Shown here: one piece after another, positions 15,791 through 25,571 of the stretch | How the letters are laid out: each line of letters starts with the position of its first letter | Position numbering within the stretch: position 1 is the stretch's first letter | DNA from: JAAELZ01 sp965237485 | Lineage (GTDB): Bacteria; Pseudomonadota; Gammaproteobacteria; Arenicellales; Poriferihabitantaceae | Direction of reading: 5' to 3' | Length of the DNA: 64,000 bases | Assembly: GCA_965237485.1 (NCBI GenBank) | Contig: CBDEFQ010000009.1 | Coordinates: 1,116,001-1,180,000, forward strand | Made by a program: the position numbers and the translations under genes | The notes under the pieces: generated by a model | Seen by the model: the letters and a program-made list of their open reading frames with translations, nothing else | The model's database searches: none | What the model was told of the DNA's origin: nothing

Positions 15791-18538
15791 ATGAGCAGTG
15801 CTACTTCATTTTTACATAATTTAGGCGAGTCAATGGGTCTGGTTGGCTTAGGCGAACCCATCCTGCGCAAGTCGAAGCTCAGTGCGGGTTATCAGCGGCC
15901 ACCCTCATTTAGCAACATGCTTCCCTGGTCTGAATGGGAAGCCCAGCATCAAGTATTTGCGATGGATGATGGCAAAAACAGTTGCGGCGTTGTACTTGAA
16001 TTATTCCCCGTTGATGCAGAAGCCCGACCTTTAAACCAACTTGAGCAAATGCTAGATAAAATGGCCGCAGGGTTTGCTGCCATGCCTGCACGCCTCGAAA
16101 ACCCTTGGATTATTCAGATTTATGCTAATGACGAACCCCTCTTGGGGTTGAGTTTACGATTGCGACAATATGCCGAGGAACTGGGTAATGATGACAGCCC
16201 ATTTACTGAAGACTTTCAAAAACGCATGGAGCAGCATTTTGCGCAAATCAGCAACCCAAGTGGCGTCTTTGAAGATTCGGTTGCTGGCGTTAGATGGCGC
16301 GGCCGATTGCGCAGAGTGCGATTATGTATTTATCGTGATTTTGACGATTACGGCGGATGGCCTAATAGCGCGGGGCGATATCCACCACAAGAACTTAATT
16401 CAGTCGTCCACAGCTTACGCAATGGCCTTTCGTCAGCAGGGGTTGCTTCAATCAGATTAGGCCCAGCGGGCCTTTATGATTGGATGTTTGCCTGGCTCAA
16501 TCCTTATCCTTCTGGGTATAAAGATGCGTTTGACTTTCTGACGCAAAACAAACTTGATGATACCTTGTTTAGGCAAGGCTATGATTTGTCTCAAGGCGTA
16601 TTACAAAATACGCCACGTAACGATCACGACAAGTTCTGGCATTTCAACGATAAACCGCACTACTTTATTCCCATCATGGGATTTAGAAGAGAACCCGATA
16701 TCGGTACTTTGACACTTGAAAATCAGTCTGCCAAAGCCCAATCTGCAGCCCTATTTGACAAGCTACCTGATGGTTGTAGTTTCATGACAACCATTGTCTT
16801 CACGCCCAAAGATCAGGTTCAAAGTAGCCTTGGTAACATCTCAAAAAACTCAGGCGGGGGTACGGCTGACTCTGTTCGCGCTCATAAACAAGCGGCTCAG
16901 TGTGATGCCGCGCTTTCACGTGGCAACGCCATGTATCCAACTGTCATGGGGTTTTATTTGCGCGCGCATACCAACAACGAGATGGAAGAAAACATCAGCC
17001 AAGTCTTTTCTCATTGTCAGGCACTACACATCGATATGCTACCCAACGATGCCGGCATGTTTGCTCATGATGAATATGTGCGCTACTTGCCTATGGCCTA
17101 TAAGCCACAATATGACTCACGCCTATTTAGACAAAAGCTACAATTTTTAATGACCACACTGGCTTTCTCACCACTTTGGGGAAAGTCGTCGGGTACCAAT
17201 CACCCAGGGCTTAATTTCTTCGACCGTTCGGGTAATCCAATTACCTACGATATCCTAAACAAGGCTGATCGTGATAAAGCTGCCCATAAAATAGTTTTAG
17301 GCCCCTCGGGTGCTGGAAAATCTTCCACCCTTAACTACATAGCGCTACAAACCATGGCGCTCCACAAGCCTCATATGTATATCATTGATATCGGTGATTC
17401 GTTTCGCCTACTCGGTGAACACTTCAAACGACAAGGCCTTAAGGTTAAATACGTTAAGCTCGATAACGGTGATGTGCCTCTGCCACCCTTTGCTAATTCT
17501 GAGCAGATGTATCGTGAAGCGGTGCTCGGTGAACCCCCTATTGATGGTGACCTCAAGATTAGACGCGACTACTTAGGCGAGATGGGAGCCGCCGCCAGAT
17601 TGATCGTCACGGGCGGTGAAGAACGCGAAGATAATGAATATCGTAGAGCAGATAAAAGTATCGTTAAGTGCGCGATACTCGACGCGGCTAAAAAAGCCAT
17701 GGACGAAAAGCGTAAACACGCCACCATCGATGATTTTGTGGCGGCACTGGATTCATACCTTGATGAAAAGAATCCAGCTATTCCTCACGGACTGAGTTCC
17801 CTTGTTGCGACTGAAGGCCGACAACGCCTAAATGAAATACGTGCCAGCGCATATTACTTCCTCGATGGCTTTCGGGGCGAACTGTTTAATACCGAAGGCG
17901 AAGATTGGCCTGATGCCGATGTCACCATCGTTGACTTGGGAAATATCGGTATTATTGAAGATTACAAAGATGTATTAGCACTGTCAGTCATCGGTTTATT
18001 AAACAAGATTCAGCGTGACTCTGAACAACGACGTGGCTCGGGTCGCCAGTCAGTGGTCATCATCGACGAAGGCCACCTCACCACTACCAATCCGATGTTG
18101 GCCGAATACATTACCAAAGGCACCAAGATATGGCGTAAATGGGGTTTGTGGTTATGGATCGCCACCCAAAACCTCACCGATTTTCCTGACAAATCCGCCA
18201 AAATGCTCACCATGGCCGAGTTTTGGCTTTGCTTGCATATGCCTAAATCGGAAGCTGAAGCAATCGCAAAATTAAAAAGCCTAACCAAAGAGGACTTGTC
18301 ATTACTCACTCAGGCTCGTAAAGAACCCCTTAAGTACGCCGAAGGTGTTCTGCTTTCAGAAAGCGACCCGCTACTGCTCAGAATTGTACCCCCCGCGCTT
18401 GCCCTTGCACTGGGTCAGACCGAAGAACACGAAGTTGCAGAACGTCATCAGATCATGAAAGAAATGGGTTTCGAGGATGAGATTGACGCTGTTTATGAAG
18501 TTGAGAAACGCATGATCGCCAATCGGATTCAGGAATAA
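15791..18538 (+). CDS. traC: VirB4/TraC-family conjugative ATPase (TIGR03744 type)
   Basis: 915 residues. Walker A is GPSGAGKSS near residue 505, then TLNYIALQTMALHKPHMYI; Walker B is VVIIDEGHL near 755. Cytoplasmic ATPase that powers pilus and channel assembly. Length agrees with the family and no break is seen. Confidence 0.92.
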   Translation: MSSATSFLHNLGESMGLVGLGEPILRKSKLSAGYQRPPSFSNMLPWSEWEAQHQVFAMDDGKNSCGVVLELFPVDAEARPLNQLEQMLDKMAAGFAAMPARLENPWIIQIYANDEPLLGLSLRLRQYAEELGNDDSPFTEDFQKRMEQHFAQISNPSGVFEDSVAGVRWRGRLRRVRLCIYRDFDDYGGWPNSAGRYPPQELNSVVHSLRNGLSSAGVASIRLGPAGLYDWMFAWLNPYPSGYKDAFDFLTQNKLDDTLFRQGYDLSQGVLQNTPRNDHDKFWHFNDKPHYFIPIMGFRREPDIGTLTLENQSAKAQSAALFDKLPDGCSFMTTIVFTPKDQVQSSLGNISKNSGGGTADSVRAHKQAAQCDAALSRGNAMYPTVMGFYLRAHTNNEMEENISQVFSHCQALHIDMLPNDAGMFAHDEYVRYLPMAYKPQYDSRLFRQKLQFLMTTLAFSPLWGKSSGTNHPGLNFFDRSGNPITYDILNKADRDKAAHKIVLGPSGAGKSSTLNYIALQTMALHKPHMYIIDIGDSFRLLGEHFKRQGLKVKYVKLDNGDVPLPPFANSEQMYREAVLGEPPIDGDLKIRRDYLGEMGAAARLIVTGGEEREDNEYRRADKSIVKCAILDAAKKAMDEKRKHATIDDFVAALDSYLDEKNPAIPHGLSSLVATEGRQRLNEIRASAYYFLDGFRGELFNTEGEDWPDADVTIVDLGNIGIIEDYKDVLALSVIGLLNKIQRDSEQRRGSGRQSVVIIDEGHLTTTNPMLAEYITKGTKIWRKWGLWLWIATQNLTDFPDKSAKMLTMAEFWLCLHMPKSEAEAIAKLKSLTKEDLSLLTQARKEPLKYAEGVLLSESDPLLLRIVPPALALALGQTEEHEVAERHQIMKEMGFEDEIDAVYEVEKRMIANRIQE

Positions 18539-18542
18539 AGCC

Positions 18543-18959
18543 ATGTTCCTAAAACAACAATCTTTCATCCTTGTCCTGTGCTCATTATTGACGTTTAACG
18601 CCTATGCGCTGGATATCGCGGTTTATTACACCGACGCTGACAAGCTTGTCTATTCCGCCGAAAAGCTCGATGGCCATTCAGTGCGCTACCACAACCTGAG
18701 TATCGTTAGCCAGATTGAAAACAAACTGAGCGTTAATTTACCTAACAATCAAAAATCCGCCCAACCTATTGCCAGTTCGCGCCTGTCTGATACCGACAAA
18801 CGCCAAGCCCATCTAGCCTGGGCTGCCCTGATTAAAGTCAAACTGCTGGGTATTCAATACCTGCCCGCCATTGTCTTCAACGATGTCTATGTTTTTTATG
18901 GGTCAGATTTACGCTTGGCTAAATCTAAATATGATTCAGTTATCAGGGCTTCAAAATGA
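18543..18959 (+). CDS. ICE protein of the TIGR03757 (PFL_4709) type
   Basis: 138 residues with signal peptide (LVLCSLLTFNAYA); the conserved LLGIQYLPAIVFND-VYVFYG end defines the family. Periplasmic. It overlaps the 46-residue gene downstream by 4 bp. Confidence 0.8.
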   Translation: MFLKQQSFILVLCSLLTFNAYALDIAVYYTDADKLVYSAEKLDGHSVRYHNLSIVSQIENKLSVNLPNNQKSAQPIASSRLSDTDKRQAHLAWAALIKVKLLGIQYLPAIVFNDVYVFYGSDLRLAKSKYDSVIRASK

Positions 18960-19096
18960 CAATACATCCATTACTGCTAGAGCCAACGCTAGAAGACCAT
19001 ATCTATGAAAACCTGTCAATTAAGCAGCTTTTAAGATTGTTTAGAGAATGGCGAAACGCACCTAAGATCTCCTGTCGAGGCATTGCCAATGGATAA
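18956..19096 (+). CDS. Small 46-residue protein coupled to both neighbours
   Basis: Starts MTIHPLLLEPTLEDHIYENL and ends RGIANG. Its ATG overlaps the previous stop (ATGA) and its last 8 bases overlap the start of the TraU-like gene, so translation would pass through it. The sequence is polar and helical with a basic middle (LRLFREWRNAPK) and no signal peptide. No family is recognised. Confidence 0.55.
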   Translation: MTIHPLLLEPTLEDHIYENLSIKQLLRLFREWRNAPKISCRGIANG

Positions 19097-20450
19097 GTTG
19101 CTTACTAAGTACCTATTAGTGGGACTGTGTTTATTAATTAGTGTCTCTACAATAAACACTACCCGTGCTGATTTTGGTACCAATGAAGTAGCCCAGGCTT
19201 CAATCTCAACCGCTTGCTTGGATTACTGCATTGTCGGCGTTTGCTTTAAATTGCTATGTACAATTTTTGGCTGCACCGTCAAAACCTACCCGCTGATCTC
19301 TCATCGTCTACCTGACCTTGTTGTATCAGTCTACAACAACCCAGGGGAGATAAGCTGGATTGAAGCTCGCGACATTCTGGGAAGCACCGTTTTAGAAGGG
19401 GTATTCGATATCGTGGGTGGATTACTTGATATGGATCACATCAATGGGGGTTATAAACAAACCACTGGGCAGCACGGCGACGATGAAGATCATCAACTCA
19501 AAACCAATAACATGAAATACAAAGAGGTTTCAGTTATTGGCAACCCAATACTTGAAGTCTTTGATAGCTTGTCATCGGGATCACAATTTTTTTGTGATTC
19601 AGAAGTTGAACCTTTTAGACCCTATTTCCAATCTGAACTCGATGCAATTACATGGAGATTGGGCATAGCTGAACTGCTGTATTGGGAAAGCTGGACGCCA
19701 GGGGCGAGAGAAATAGGCACTGTCATTCCCCCGCAATCTTGGGGATCCGTTCATCCCAGAACGGGATGGCTGTTACAAGAATATGACACCTTAGCAGCCG
19801 CCGTGTTTGCTCAACGAGCCGTAGACGTAGTCACACGTTCTAATCAACCTCACATTTACTCAAGAGTTCCTGGCATCGAATCTTCTAATGAAAAAACCGA
19901 TCAGTGGAACATGATCTCACCCATTCTGGAACCTAACTATTGCACCTCTTTTGGTCTGGATTTTAATTACTGGATGAATCGTGAACACCCAAACGAAGAA
20001 GAAGGCTACGGCTGGATTTATTGGGGATTACATGAATGTTGTACGGGCCCAAACTTACCTATCGTGGGTAAAGCCTACTTTGATCCGATTTGTTTTGAAA
20101 CCGAAGCTGATATTGAAACGCCTGAAGAGGAAGAAGACGATTCTAATATTAAGCCTACCGATGAACGCGAGCAATTCGGCAAAGATGGCGAAGTATGGAA
20201 ACCTGTGTCTGAAGGGGATGGCAACCTGGTAATTCTCACGCCAAGCTCCAATGCCAACGTCACCATCAGTCTTTATGATTCTGAAGGAAACTTTATAGAA
20301 CAGGGTGATTATGTGGGCCGAACTAACGGAAATCGCCCTACTTACCGATTTAACCGACCTGGCAGTGACTACCCATCACCGCTCATTGTCAAAGTGGGAA
20401 CCACACAATCTCAAGTCAATAACCCAGGCACAAGAACAAGAATTAATTAA
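19089..20450 (+). CDS. TraU-like ICE protein (TIGR03756 type)
   Basis: 453 residues from the ATG at 19089, with signal peptide (LLVGLCLLISVSTINTTRA). Cysteine-rich N-terminal region (CLDYCIVGVCFKLLCTIFGC) and MNREHPNEEEGYGW-like blocks fit the TraU-type family. The C-terminus carries an acidic linker (EEEEDD) and about 100 further residues (VILTPSSNANVTISLYDSE). I am not sure whether that tail is usual for the family. Confidence 0.82.
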   Translation: MDKLLTKYLLVGLCLLISVSTINTTRADFGTNEVAQASISTACLDYCIVGVCFKLLCTIFGCTVKTYPLISHRLPDLVVSVYNNPGEISWIEARDILGSTVLEGVFDIVGGLLDMDHINGGYKQTTGQHGDDEDHQLKTNNMKYKEVSVIGNPILEVFDSLSSGSQFFCDSEVEPFRPYFQSELDAITWRLGIAELLYWESWTPGAREIGTVIPPQSWGSVHPRTGWLLQEYDTLAAAVFAQRAVDVVTRSNQPHIYSRVPGIESSNEKTDQWNMISPILEPNYCTSFGLDFNYWMNREHPNEEEGYGWIYWGLHECCTGPNLPIVGKAYFDPICFETEADIETPEEEEDDSNIKPTDEREQFGKDGEVWKPVSEGDGNLVILTPSSNANVTISLYDSEGNFIEQGDYVGRTNGNRPTYRFNRPGSDYPSPLIVKVGTTQSQVNNPGTRTRIN

Positions 20451-20460
20451 AGGTATCTCT

Positions 20461-21795
20461 ATGAGACAGTTATTAATCATCATTTTATCAATCTTTGTAT
20501 TCAGTGAAACTGCTCAAGCGCAACTGGTTAATCCCAATGATTTGATCTACTACGAGATTGGCGGTGGCCGCGCTTTTAGAGGCCCACCCTCGTATACCGA
20601 TACCCTTAATATCGTCGCAGCCCCTGAAATAAAACTAGGTTATTCCTGCGGTTCATTCGATATCGAAGAAAGCATCAAAGCCATGTTTAACCAGCTCGAA
20701 GAAGGCTTCGATAAAGCAGTGAATACCTTAATCTATGCTGCTCAAGGCGCGATAGCTTCGCTACCACTGTATCTACTGCGTCGCGCCGATCCCAATCTGG
20801 CTTCTATGATGGAGAACATGATGCTTAGATACGAAGAAGTATTCAGCATTGCTGTTAAAAACTGTAAACAAGCCGAGCGTGAAATATTGGCTGGTGACAA
20901 TCCGTACTATGATTGGCTGGCCTACGGAACGGTGAACAAATGGAAAGAAAAATCCGCCGAAAAAGCAGAAGGCGGCGAAGTACCTATCCAGGATGCGCAA
21001 GCCGCTGTTAATAATGAACCCGGTTGTGTTATCTGGATTAACGAAGAAAAGCGCATGTGCGATGAAGTCGGCTTTGAAACCATTAAAGTCGTTGAGGAAG
21101 TTGTTAAACACGGCCATGAGCAAATTGCAGGCGGAGGATCCGCCACTGGAACGGGAGAGTTAGGTTTGGAGGATGATCGCTTAAATGCAATTTGGCCAGA
21201 TCCGCAAGAAGCGGCCGATGCGATTATTCGATATATCGGCGAATACGAGTTTGCAGATATGCGCAAAACCGCACCTTCTTCAACTGCACCTGTTGGCGTA
21301 CTCCCCGATATGTATACCGAGGCCAAAGAACTTAAAATCTTGATCGATAGTGCAGTCTCTAATTCTGACATCCTCACCGAAGAAGAACTTGCCGAGATGT
21401 CAATTCCTGGACTATCCATCAGTCAGCCCGTTATTGATTCCCTTAAAAACCTGCCCCCCATTGTGCGCAAGGCGGCGACTGAACGCATAGCAACCGAGTT
21501 CTCACTGCTACTAGCAATGGAGCGCATCAATCTGGCCAGACGCCTCATACTGATTGGCTCAGCCGATCCCAATGTCGCGGCCTCTCCTGCGCGCGGCGTT
21601 ATTTCAGGTGAAATACTGCCCAGACTCGAAGCTGAGCTTAGACTGATTAATAGTGAGTTTGATGTCAGAGAGAAAATCTCTAAATCAACCATCATCGCCT
21701 TACTGCGTAACGATATTCAACAACAACACCGCCGTATCTCCCCCAGCGGCACTCAATCTTCAAAACCAGTGCACGGTGGAGCGGTTAAGCAGTAA
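20461..21795 (+). CDS. TraH-like ICE protein (TIGR03755 type)
   Basis: 444 residues; ATG at 20461 behind AAAGG gives a signal peptide (LIIILSIFVFSETAQA). The upstream extension to 20305 is shadow. YYEIGGGRAF and the CGSFDIEESIKAMFNQL region match the family. Periplasmic or outer-membrane assembly factor by analogy with TraH. Confidence 0.82.
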   Translation: MRQLLIIILSIFVFSETAQAQLVNPNDLIYYEIGGGRAFRGPPSYTDTLNIVAAPEIKLGYSCGSFDIEESIKAMFNQLEEGFDKAVNTLIYAAQGAIASLPLYLLRRADPNLASMMENMMLRYEEVFSIAVKNCKQAEREILAGDNPYYDWLAYGTVNKWKEKSAEKAEGGEVPIQDAQAAVNNEPGCVIWINEEKRMCDEVGFETIKVVEEVVKHGHEQIAGGGSATGTGELGLEDDRLNAIWPDPQEAADAIIRYIGEYEFADMRKTAPSSTAPVGVLPDMYTEAKELKILIDSAVSNSDILTEEELAEMSIPGLSISQPVIDSLKNLPPIVRKAATERIATEFSLLLAMERINLARRLILIGSADPNVAASPARGVISGEILPRLEAELRLINSEFDVREKISKSTIIALLRNDIQQQHRRISPSGTQSSKPVHGGAVKQ

Positions 21796-22109
21796 TGAAA
21801 CGATCAGTTAAATTCCTGCTGGGTGTATTGCTAACCGCAATAGTCATGCTAATGCTCGCCTTTTTTGGATCGCAAATGCTGTCGTCTGTGGATGTTCAAA
21901 GTTTGCAAGAAACACATACTACTTTTATACAAGACAAGCATAAGTTTGTGGTGTTTCGGATTGTGCTCTACATCGCCATCATCTTCTTCACACCAAAGCT
22001 GATGAAGGAAATTTCAGTCAACCCCAGAACAATTCAAATTGTATTAGCGATTTGGTTGTTCTTTATGGAGTTCGTCGTCATTCAGCAACCTTGGCTGAGG
22101 GGGGTATAA
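21795..22109 (+). CDS. Small ICE membrane protein
   Basis: 104 residues with three hydrophobic segments (about 7-28, 53-70 and 80-97). It begins on the last base of the previous stop codon and ends 3 bp before the TraG-like gene. Position corresponds to the small membrane gene between TIGR03755 and traG in related ICEs; no specific function. Confidence 0.6.
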   Translation: MKRSVKFLLGVLLTAIVMLMLAFFGSQMLSSVDVQSLQETHTTFIQDKHKFVVFRIVLYIAIIFFTPKLMKEISVNPRTIQIVLAIWLFFMEFVVIQQPWLRGV

Positions 22110-22112
22110 ATC

Positions 22113-23681
22113 ATGCGCGTCTTTACATACCTTGAACTACACACCGTCTTAATCGGCTGGACCCTATATGACCTGCTTTGGGCTGCGTTCGCCTCAACAG
22201 GCATTATCCTCTTGCCTATTCTTTGGATTATCGTATCTAACTGGAAAGAAGCCGCTACCCGTAATCGAGCGGGAGAAAAAAGTGATCATACCGATGGTAA
22301 AGCCATGGCGATGGACTTATTTATCGCCAGTCTAGTGATCTTCTTTGTAGCAACACCTATTTATCCCATTCAGCCCTCAAAAATTACCTATACCGCGCCA
22401 CCCTCATTCTCACAGCCTGATACAACCACCTATACAACATCAAGCGATCCAAGTACGTTTAAAACCAATCTCGGCCCTGTGTTATCTTCTGTGACGCCGT
22501 TAGTGCCTGCTTGGTGGGCAGTGGTGATGAGCGTTTCTGCTGGCGTCACCAATGCTGTGATTTCAGGTCTACCCACACCAGGGGATTTGCGTGAAGCCAA
22601 AGTCGCGCTGTCATCAAACAATGTAGAAAACCCAAAACTGGCCCATGAATACCGCTCCTTTGTCAGCAACTGCTATATCCCCGCCAAAAACAAACTGGAA
22701 GACCAATTTGTGGATGGACGAGTTGACCCGACAGGCATAAAAGCAAATGACATTGATTGGCCCGGTGGTAAATATTTAATGACCATGCCAGGCGGCTATG
22801 CGGTCTGTCCTGGAGCCAATGTTGATATCTGTGGCCATACTATTCGTCCAGTAGGTGTCAGAGGTCTGGGTAAGACTGCAACCTGTGCGGATTGGTGGAG
22901 GCTGCTTAAGGCTGATATCTACGCCGAGGATTCGGACAACGATACGATTTGGAGCAACCTTAAGGGTGCTGTGACCTTGCTGTCTACTTTCAGCACTGAA
23001 GAAGTAGTTGATGCACGAGTTAAAAGTCTCCTCAACAACATGAACACATCCACTATCACCAATGAATACAACTATGGCAATCCTGGCGGCTTAGGAGCCA
23101 CTATGTGGGGCGTTATTGAAGATGTAACAGGAGCGATTGCCATTGGTAGTGAGGCCATTTCGCGATCTAGTCTGATCAATGTCATGAAGCAAGCCGTACC
23201 CATTATAATAGCCATCAGTACCATGGTACTTTATTTCATGATGCCTGCAGCGTTGATCTTTACCGCCTACCGCCTGGAAGCAGTCATTGCGCTTACTTTT
23301 GTGGTGTTCAGCCTGATCTTTACCCATGCCCTGCTCGCCGTCGCAAGCTGGCTCGATTACAACTTGATTGTTTCCCTATTCGATGATTTCAGCCTGATGA
23401 GTTGGCTGTCATCGGATTCTCATTTCTTGGGGACCGCACAAAAACGATGGCTGATTAATATCATTACAGGTGCGCTTTATGCAGGGATGCCGCTTATTTG
23501 GCTATACGTAATGGCAATCGCAGGTGTTGGTGCTGGAAGAGCAACTGGAACAATGGTAGGAGCAAGTATGGGCAGTGCAGGCAAACTAGGAGCGGATACT
23601 TCTGGAAAGTCGATGCAAAGAGGTGCCAGTGGCATTGCTAAGAAGGCTGGATCAGCAGTAGCGAGTAAATTTAAGCGATGA
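22113..23681 (+). CDS. traG: TraG N-terminal-domain conjugation protein
   Basis: 522 residues, multi-pass membrane protein. The N-terminus MRVFTYLELHTVLIGWTLYD and the following helices are typical of TraG_N (PF07916-type) proteins, which act in pilus assembly and mating-pair stabilisation. The C-terminus is a glycine/serine/alanine-rich basic tail. Last gene of the continuous transfer operon. Confidence 0.85.
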   Translation: MRVFTYLELHTVLIGWTLYDLLWAAFASTGIILLPILWIIVSNWKEAATRNRAGEKSDHTDGKAMAMDLFIASLVIFFVATPIYPIQPSKITYTAPPSFSQPDTTTYTTSSDPSTFKTNLGPVLSSVTPLVPAWWAVVMSVSAGVTNAVISGLPTPGDLREAKVALSSNNVENPKLAHEYRSFVSNCYIPAKNKLEDQFVDGRVDPTGIKANDIDWPGGKYLMTMPGGYAVCPGANVDICGHTIRPVGVRGLGKTATCADWWRLLKADIYAEDSDNDTIWSNLKGAVTLLSTFSTEEVVDARVKSLLNNMNTSTITNEYNYGNPGGLGATMWGVIEDVTGAIAIGSEAISRSSLINVMKQAVPIIIAISTMVLYFMMPAALIFTAYRLEAVIALTFVVFSLIFTHALLAVASWLDYNLIVSLFDDFSLMSWLSSDSHFLGTAQKRWLINIITGALYAGMPLIWLYVMAIAGVGAGRATGTMVGASMGSAGKLGADTSGKSMQRGASGIAKKAGSAVASKFKR

Positions 23682-23692
23682 AATATAAGAAA

Positions 23693-23926
23693 TTAGTCAT
23701 CGTAAAAAATAAAGTCGATGCGAGTTGCTTCATTGAAAAAATAGCCATCCCCATTGTGGCTATAATCATAATCATCATCAAAAGGATCATAAACAAAAGG
23801 GTTTCGTCCTTCAGATGCTCCATCCTCCTCATCATCATCATCAGCAAAAATGAAGCAAGCCGCCATGCTGCCGATTACATCCACAGCAGATTCAACAAAA
23901 TCAAGAAATGGGTTTGTGCCTTTCAT
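23693..23926 (-). CDS. Acidic 77-residue protein, opposite strand
   Basis: From the ATG at 23926 (MKGTNPFLDFVESAVDVIG), with a short hydrophobic segment followed by aspartate-rich stretches (ADDDDEEDGASEG, DPFDDDYDY). A frame open on the + strand over the same bases reads as isoleucine/lysine runs and is the less likely product. No family is recognised. It lies convergent to traG. Confidence 0.45.
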   Translation of the reverse strand: MKGTNPFLDFVESAVDVIGSMAACFIFADDDDEEDGASEGRNPFVYDPFDDDYDYSHNGDGYFFNEATRIDFIFYDD

Positions 23927-24014
23927 GAATCCATCATACCACAACAAGCTGAACCGTTGCAAAAGCGGATAAGCTATTAATCATATTATTCAATCACTTT
24001 TTGAGATCAAAACT

Positions 24015-24977
24015 ATGAAAACCCTATCACTAAGCGTTCTAACCACCTTATTTGCGTTCTCAAATGCAGTTAACGCACTTGATATATTAGATTACCAACA
24101 AAATTCTCCCGGCAATATTGCAGGTGTTATTTCTATTGGTGGTATTCAAGACAAGCAAGGAGACCTAAAAGTCACTGTTGCGGGTGAAACTGAAAAATTC
24201 AACTTTGATTATTATTTTGATCACGAATTAGATTTACTACAAATTAAACTCAACAGTCATGAGCTTAATAGCAATGCAAACTTCTCCATTTCTGTCGCTG
24301 ATGATGTATCGCACGAAGAAAAAACCTACTTGGCAAAGGCCAGATCAGCAGAACCGATCGAAGTAGTTGAAAATCATTCTGCGGTTAATCAACCATCCTT
24401 AATCGAACAACCGTCGTTAGTCGAATTACCCTTTCATAAGGTAAAGAAAGGCGAAAGCATCACTCGTATCGCGGTTGATTACCGCAAGCTGGGCGGTAGT
24501 TTTCATCAGCGCGTGTCAGCGTTTATTCTTTTGAATAAGAGTGCGTTTGAGAATAACGACATCAGTTTCCTGATTGAAAAATCGAAAGTCGTCTTACCTT
24601 CAACCAATCAGATTTTAGCCCTGGACGAAATACAAGCACGTCGATATTTTCATAAGCGGCTGAGAAATAAGCAAGTGGCAGATCTAAAGCTACCCGCTTT
24701 TGATAAAAGCTCAAATGCTTATGCAGATTCATCTGGGCACCCAGGTATTTTTGCCGTAATCAACCAACGGTTGTCTTTGCTTGAGAACTTTCAAAGTATG
24801 CAGCTCACCATCAATGAAGAATTTAGTTTGAGGCAACGTATTTATGAAGAACAGATCGCTACCAGCGAGAAAAGAACTAAAAAGCTTTCTGAATTATTAG
24901 ATAAGTCACAACAGCTACTGACTGAAGCTAGACAGTTACACCAAACTTCTAACTTGCTCACCAGCACCAGTCAATAG
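24015..24977 (+). CDS. FimV-like periplasmic protein with LysM-type region
   Basis: 320 residues with signal peptide (VLTTLFAFSNAVNA). A beta domain follows (AGVISIGGIQ ... KVTVAGETEKFNF), then a FimV-type LysM segment, FHKVKKGESITRIAVDYR, with the typical VSAFILLNKSAF continuation, and a C-terminal coiled coil. Probably binds peptidoglycan in the periplasm. First gene of the cargo module; its N-terminal domain is repeated in the next gene. Confidence 0.65.
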   Translation: MKTLSLSVLTTLFAFSNAVNALDILDYQQNSPGNIAGVISIGGIQDKQGDLKVTVAGETEKFNFDYYFDHELDLLQIKLNSHELNSNANFSISVADDVSHEEKTYLAKARSAEPIEVVENHSAVNQPSLIEQPSLVELPFHKVKKGESITRIAVDYRKLGGSFHQRVSAFILLNKSAFENNDISFLIEKSKVVLPSTNQILALDEIQARRYFHKRLRNKQVADLKLPAFDKSSNAYADSSGHPGIFAVINQRLSLLENFQSMQLTINEEFSLRQRIYEEQIATSEKRTKKLSELLDKSQQLLTEARQLHQTSNLLTSTSQ

Positions 24978-25022
24978 TTCACTTCTGTTGATGGAAAGCC
25001 CTTTAATAAAGAGAACCGCGCT

Positions 25023-25571
25023 ATGTTAATTCGCAATTTATTTTACCTTTCAGTCCTGCTTATGGGTTTGATATCTACTCCTGCAGCATCTCTAAGTTTT
25101 GGGATTTATACACAATTTAAACCATTAGATATCGCAGGCCAGGTACCGATTCATTTTAATAATACAAATCGCAGCAAGAACTTAAAAATATCGGTAGCCG
25201 GCGAGTATTCACGCTATTCCTTCAGCGTTAAGCCTTCTGATGCAACTAAGCAGGGTATGACCGTTGTTCTACATCCCAATGTGGTTAAACAAGGGGCCAG
25301 CTTTTTGATGACGGTTCAGCTAGGAAGCAAAATAATCACAAGTCGCTTTAAGGCTGATCTGCCTATACCTATAAAGCACAGATCCTCAACTTTAGTTATC
25401 AGAGCCGTTCCTAAACTCATAACAACGCCCGAGCAGGTGACAAATAGTGCACCTACAAATCAAGGCCACATAAAACAACAACCGACTCAATCTCATATAA
25501 CTTGGAAGCCAAAGGTTTCAACGGTCACTGTTAATGATGTATTCGACCTACTAGGACAAAACGATGAATAG
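25023..25571 (+). CDS. Shorter paralogue of the FimV-like protein
   Basis: 182 residues, signal peptide, then a domain similar to that of the preceding gene (IAGQVPIHF ... KISVAGEYSRYSFSV) but without the LysM segment. It overlaps the giant adhesin gene by 8 bp, which suggests a dedicated periplasmic partner. Confidence 0.6.
   Translation: MLIRNLFYLSVLLMGLISTPAASLSFGIYTQFKPLDIAGQVPIHFNNTNRSKNLKISVAGEYSRYSFSVKPSDATKQGMTVVLHPNVVKQGASFLMTVQLGSKIITSRFKADLPIPIKHRSSTLVIRAVPKLITTPEQVTNSAPTNQGHIKQQPTQSHITWKPKVSTVTVNDVFDLLGQNDE

Noticed and set aside
23678..23980. 100-codon + frame with isoleucine/lysine runs
   Set aside because: It mirrors the aspartate-rich minus-strand gene; the coupled start at the traG stop is the only support.
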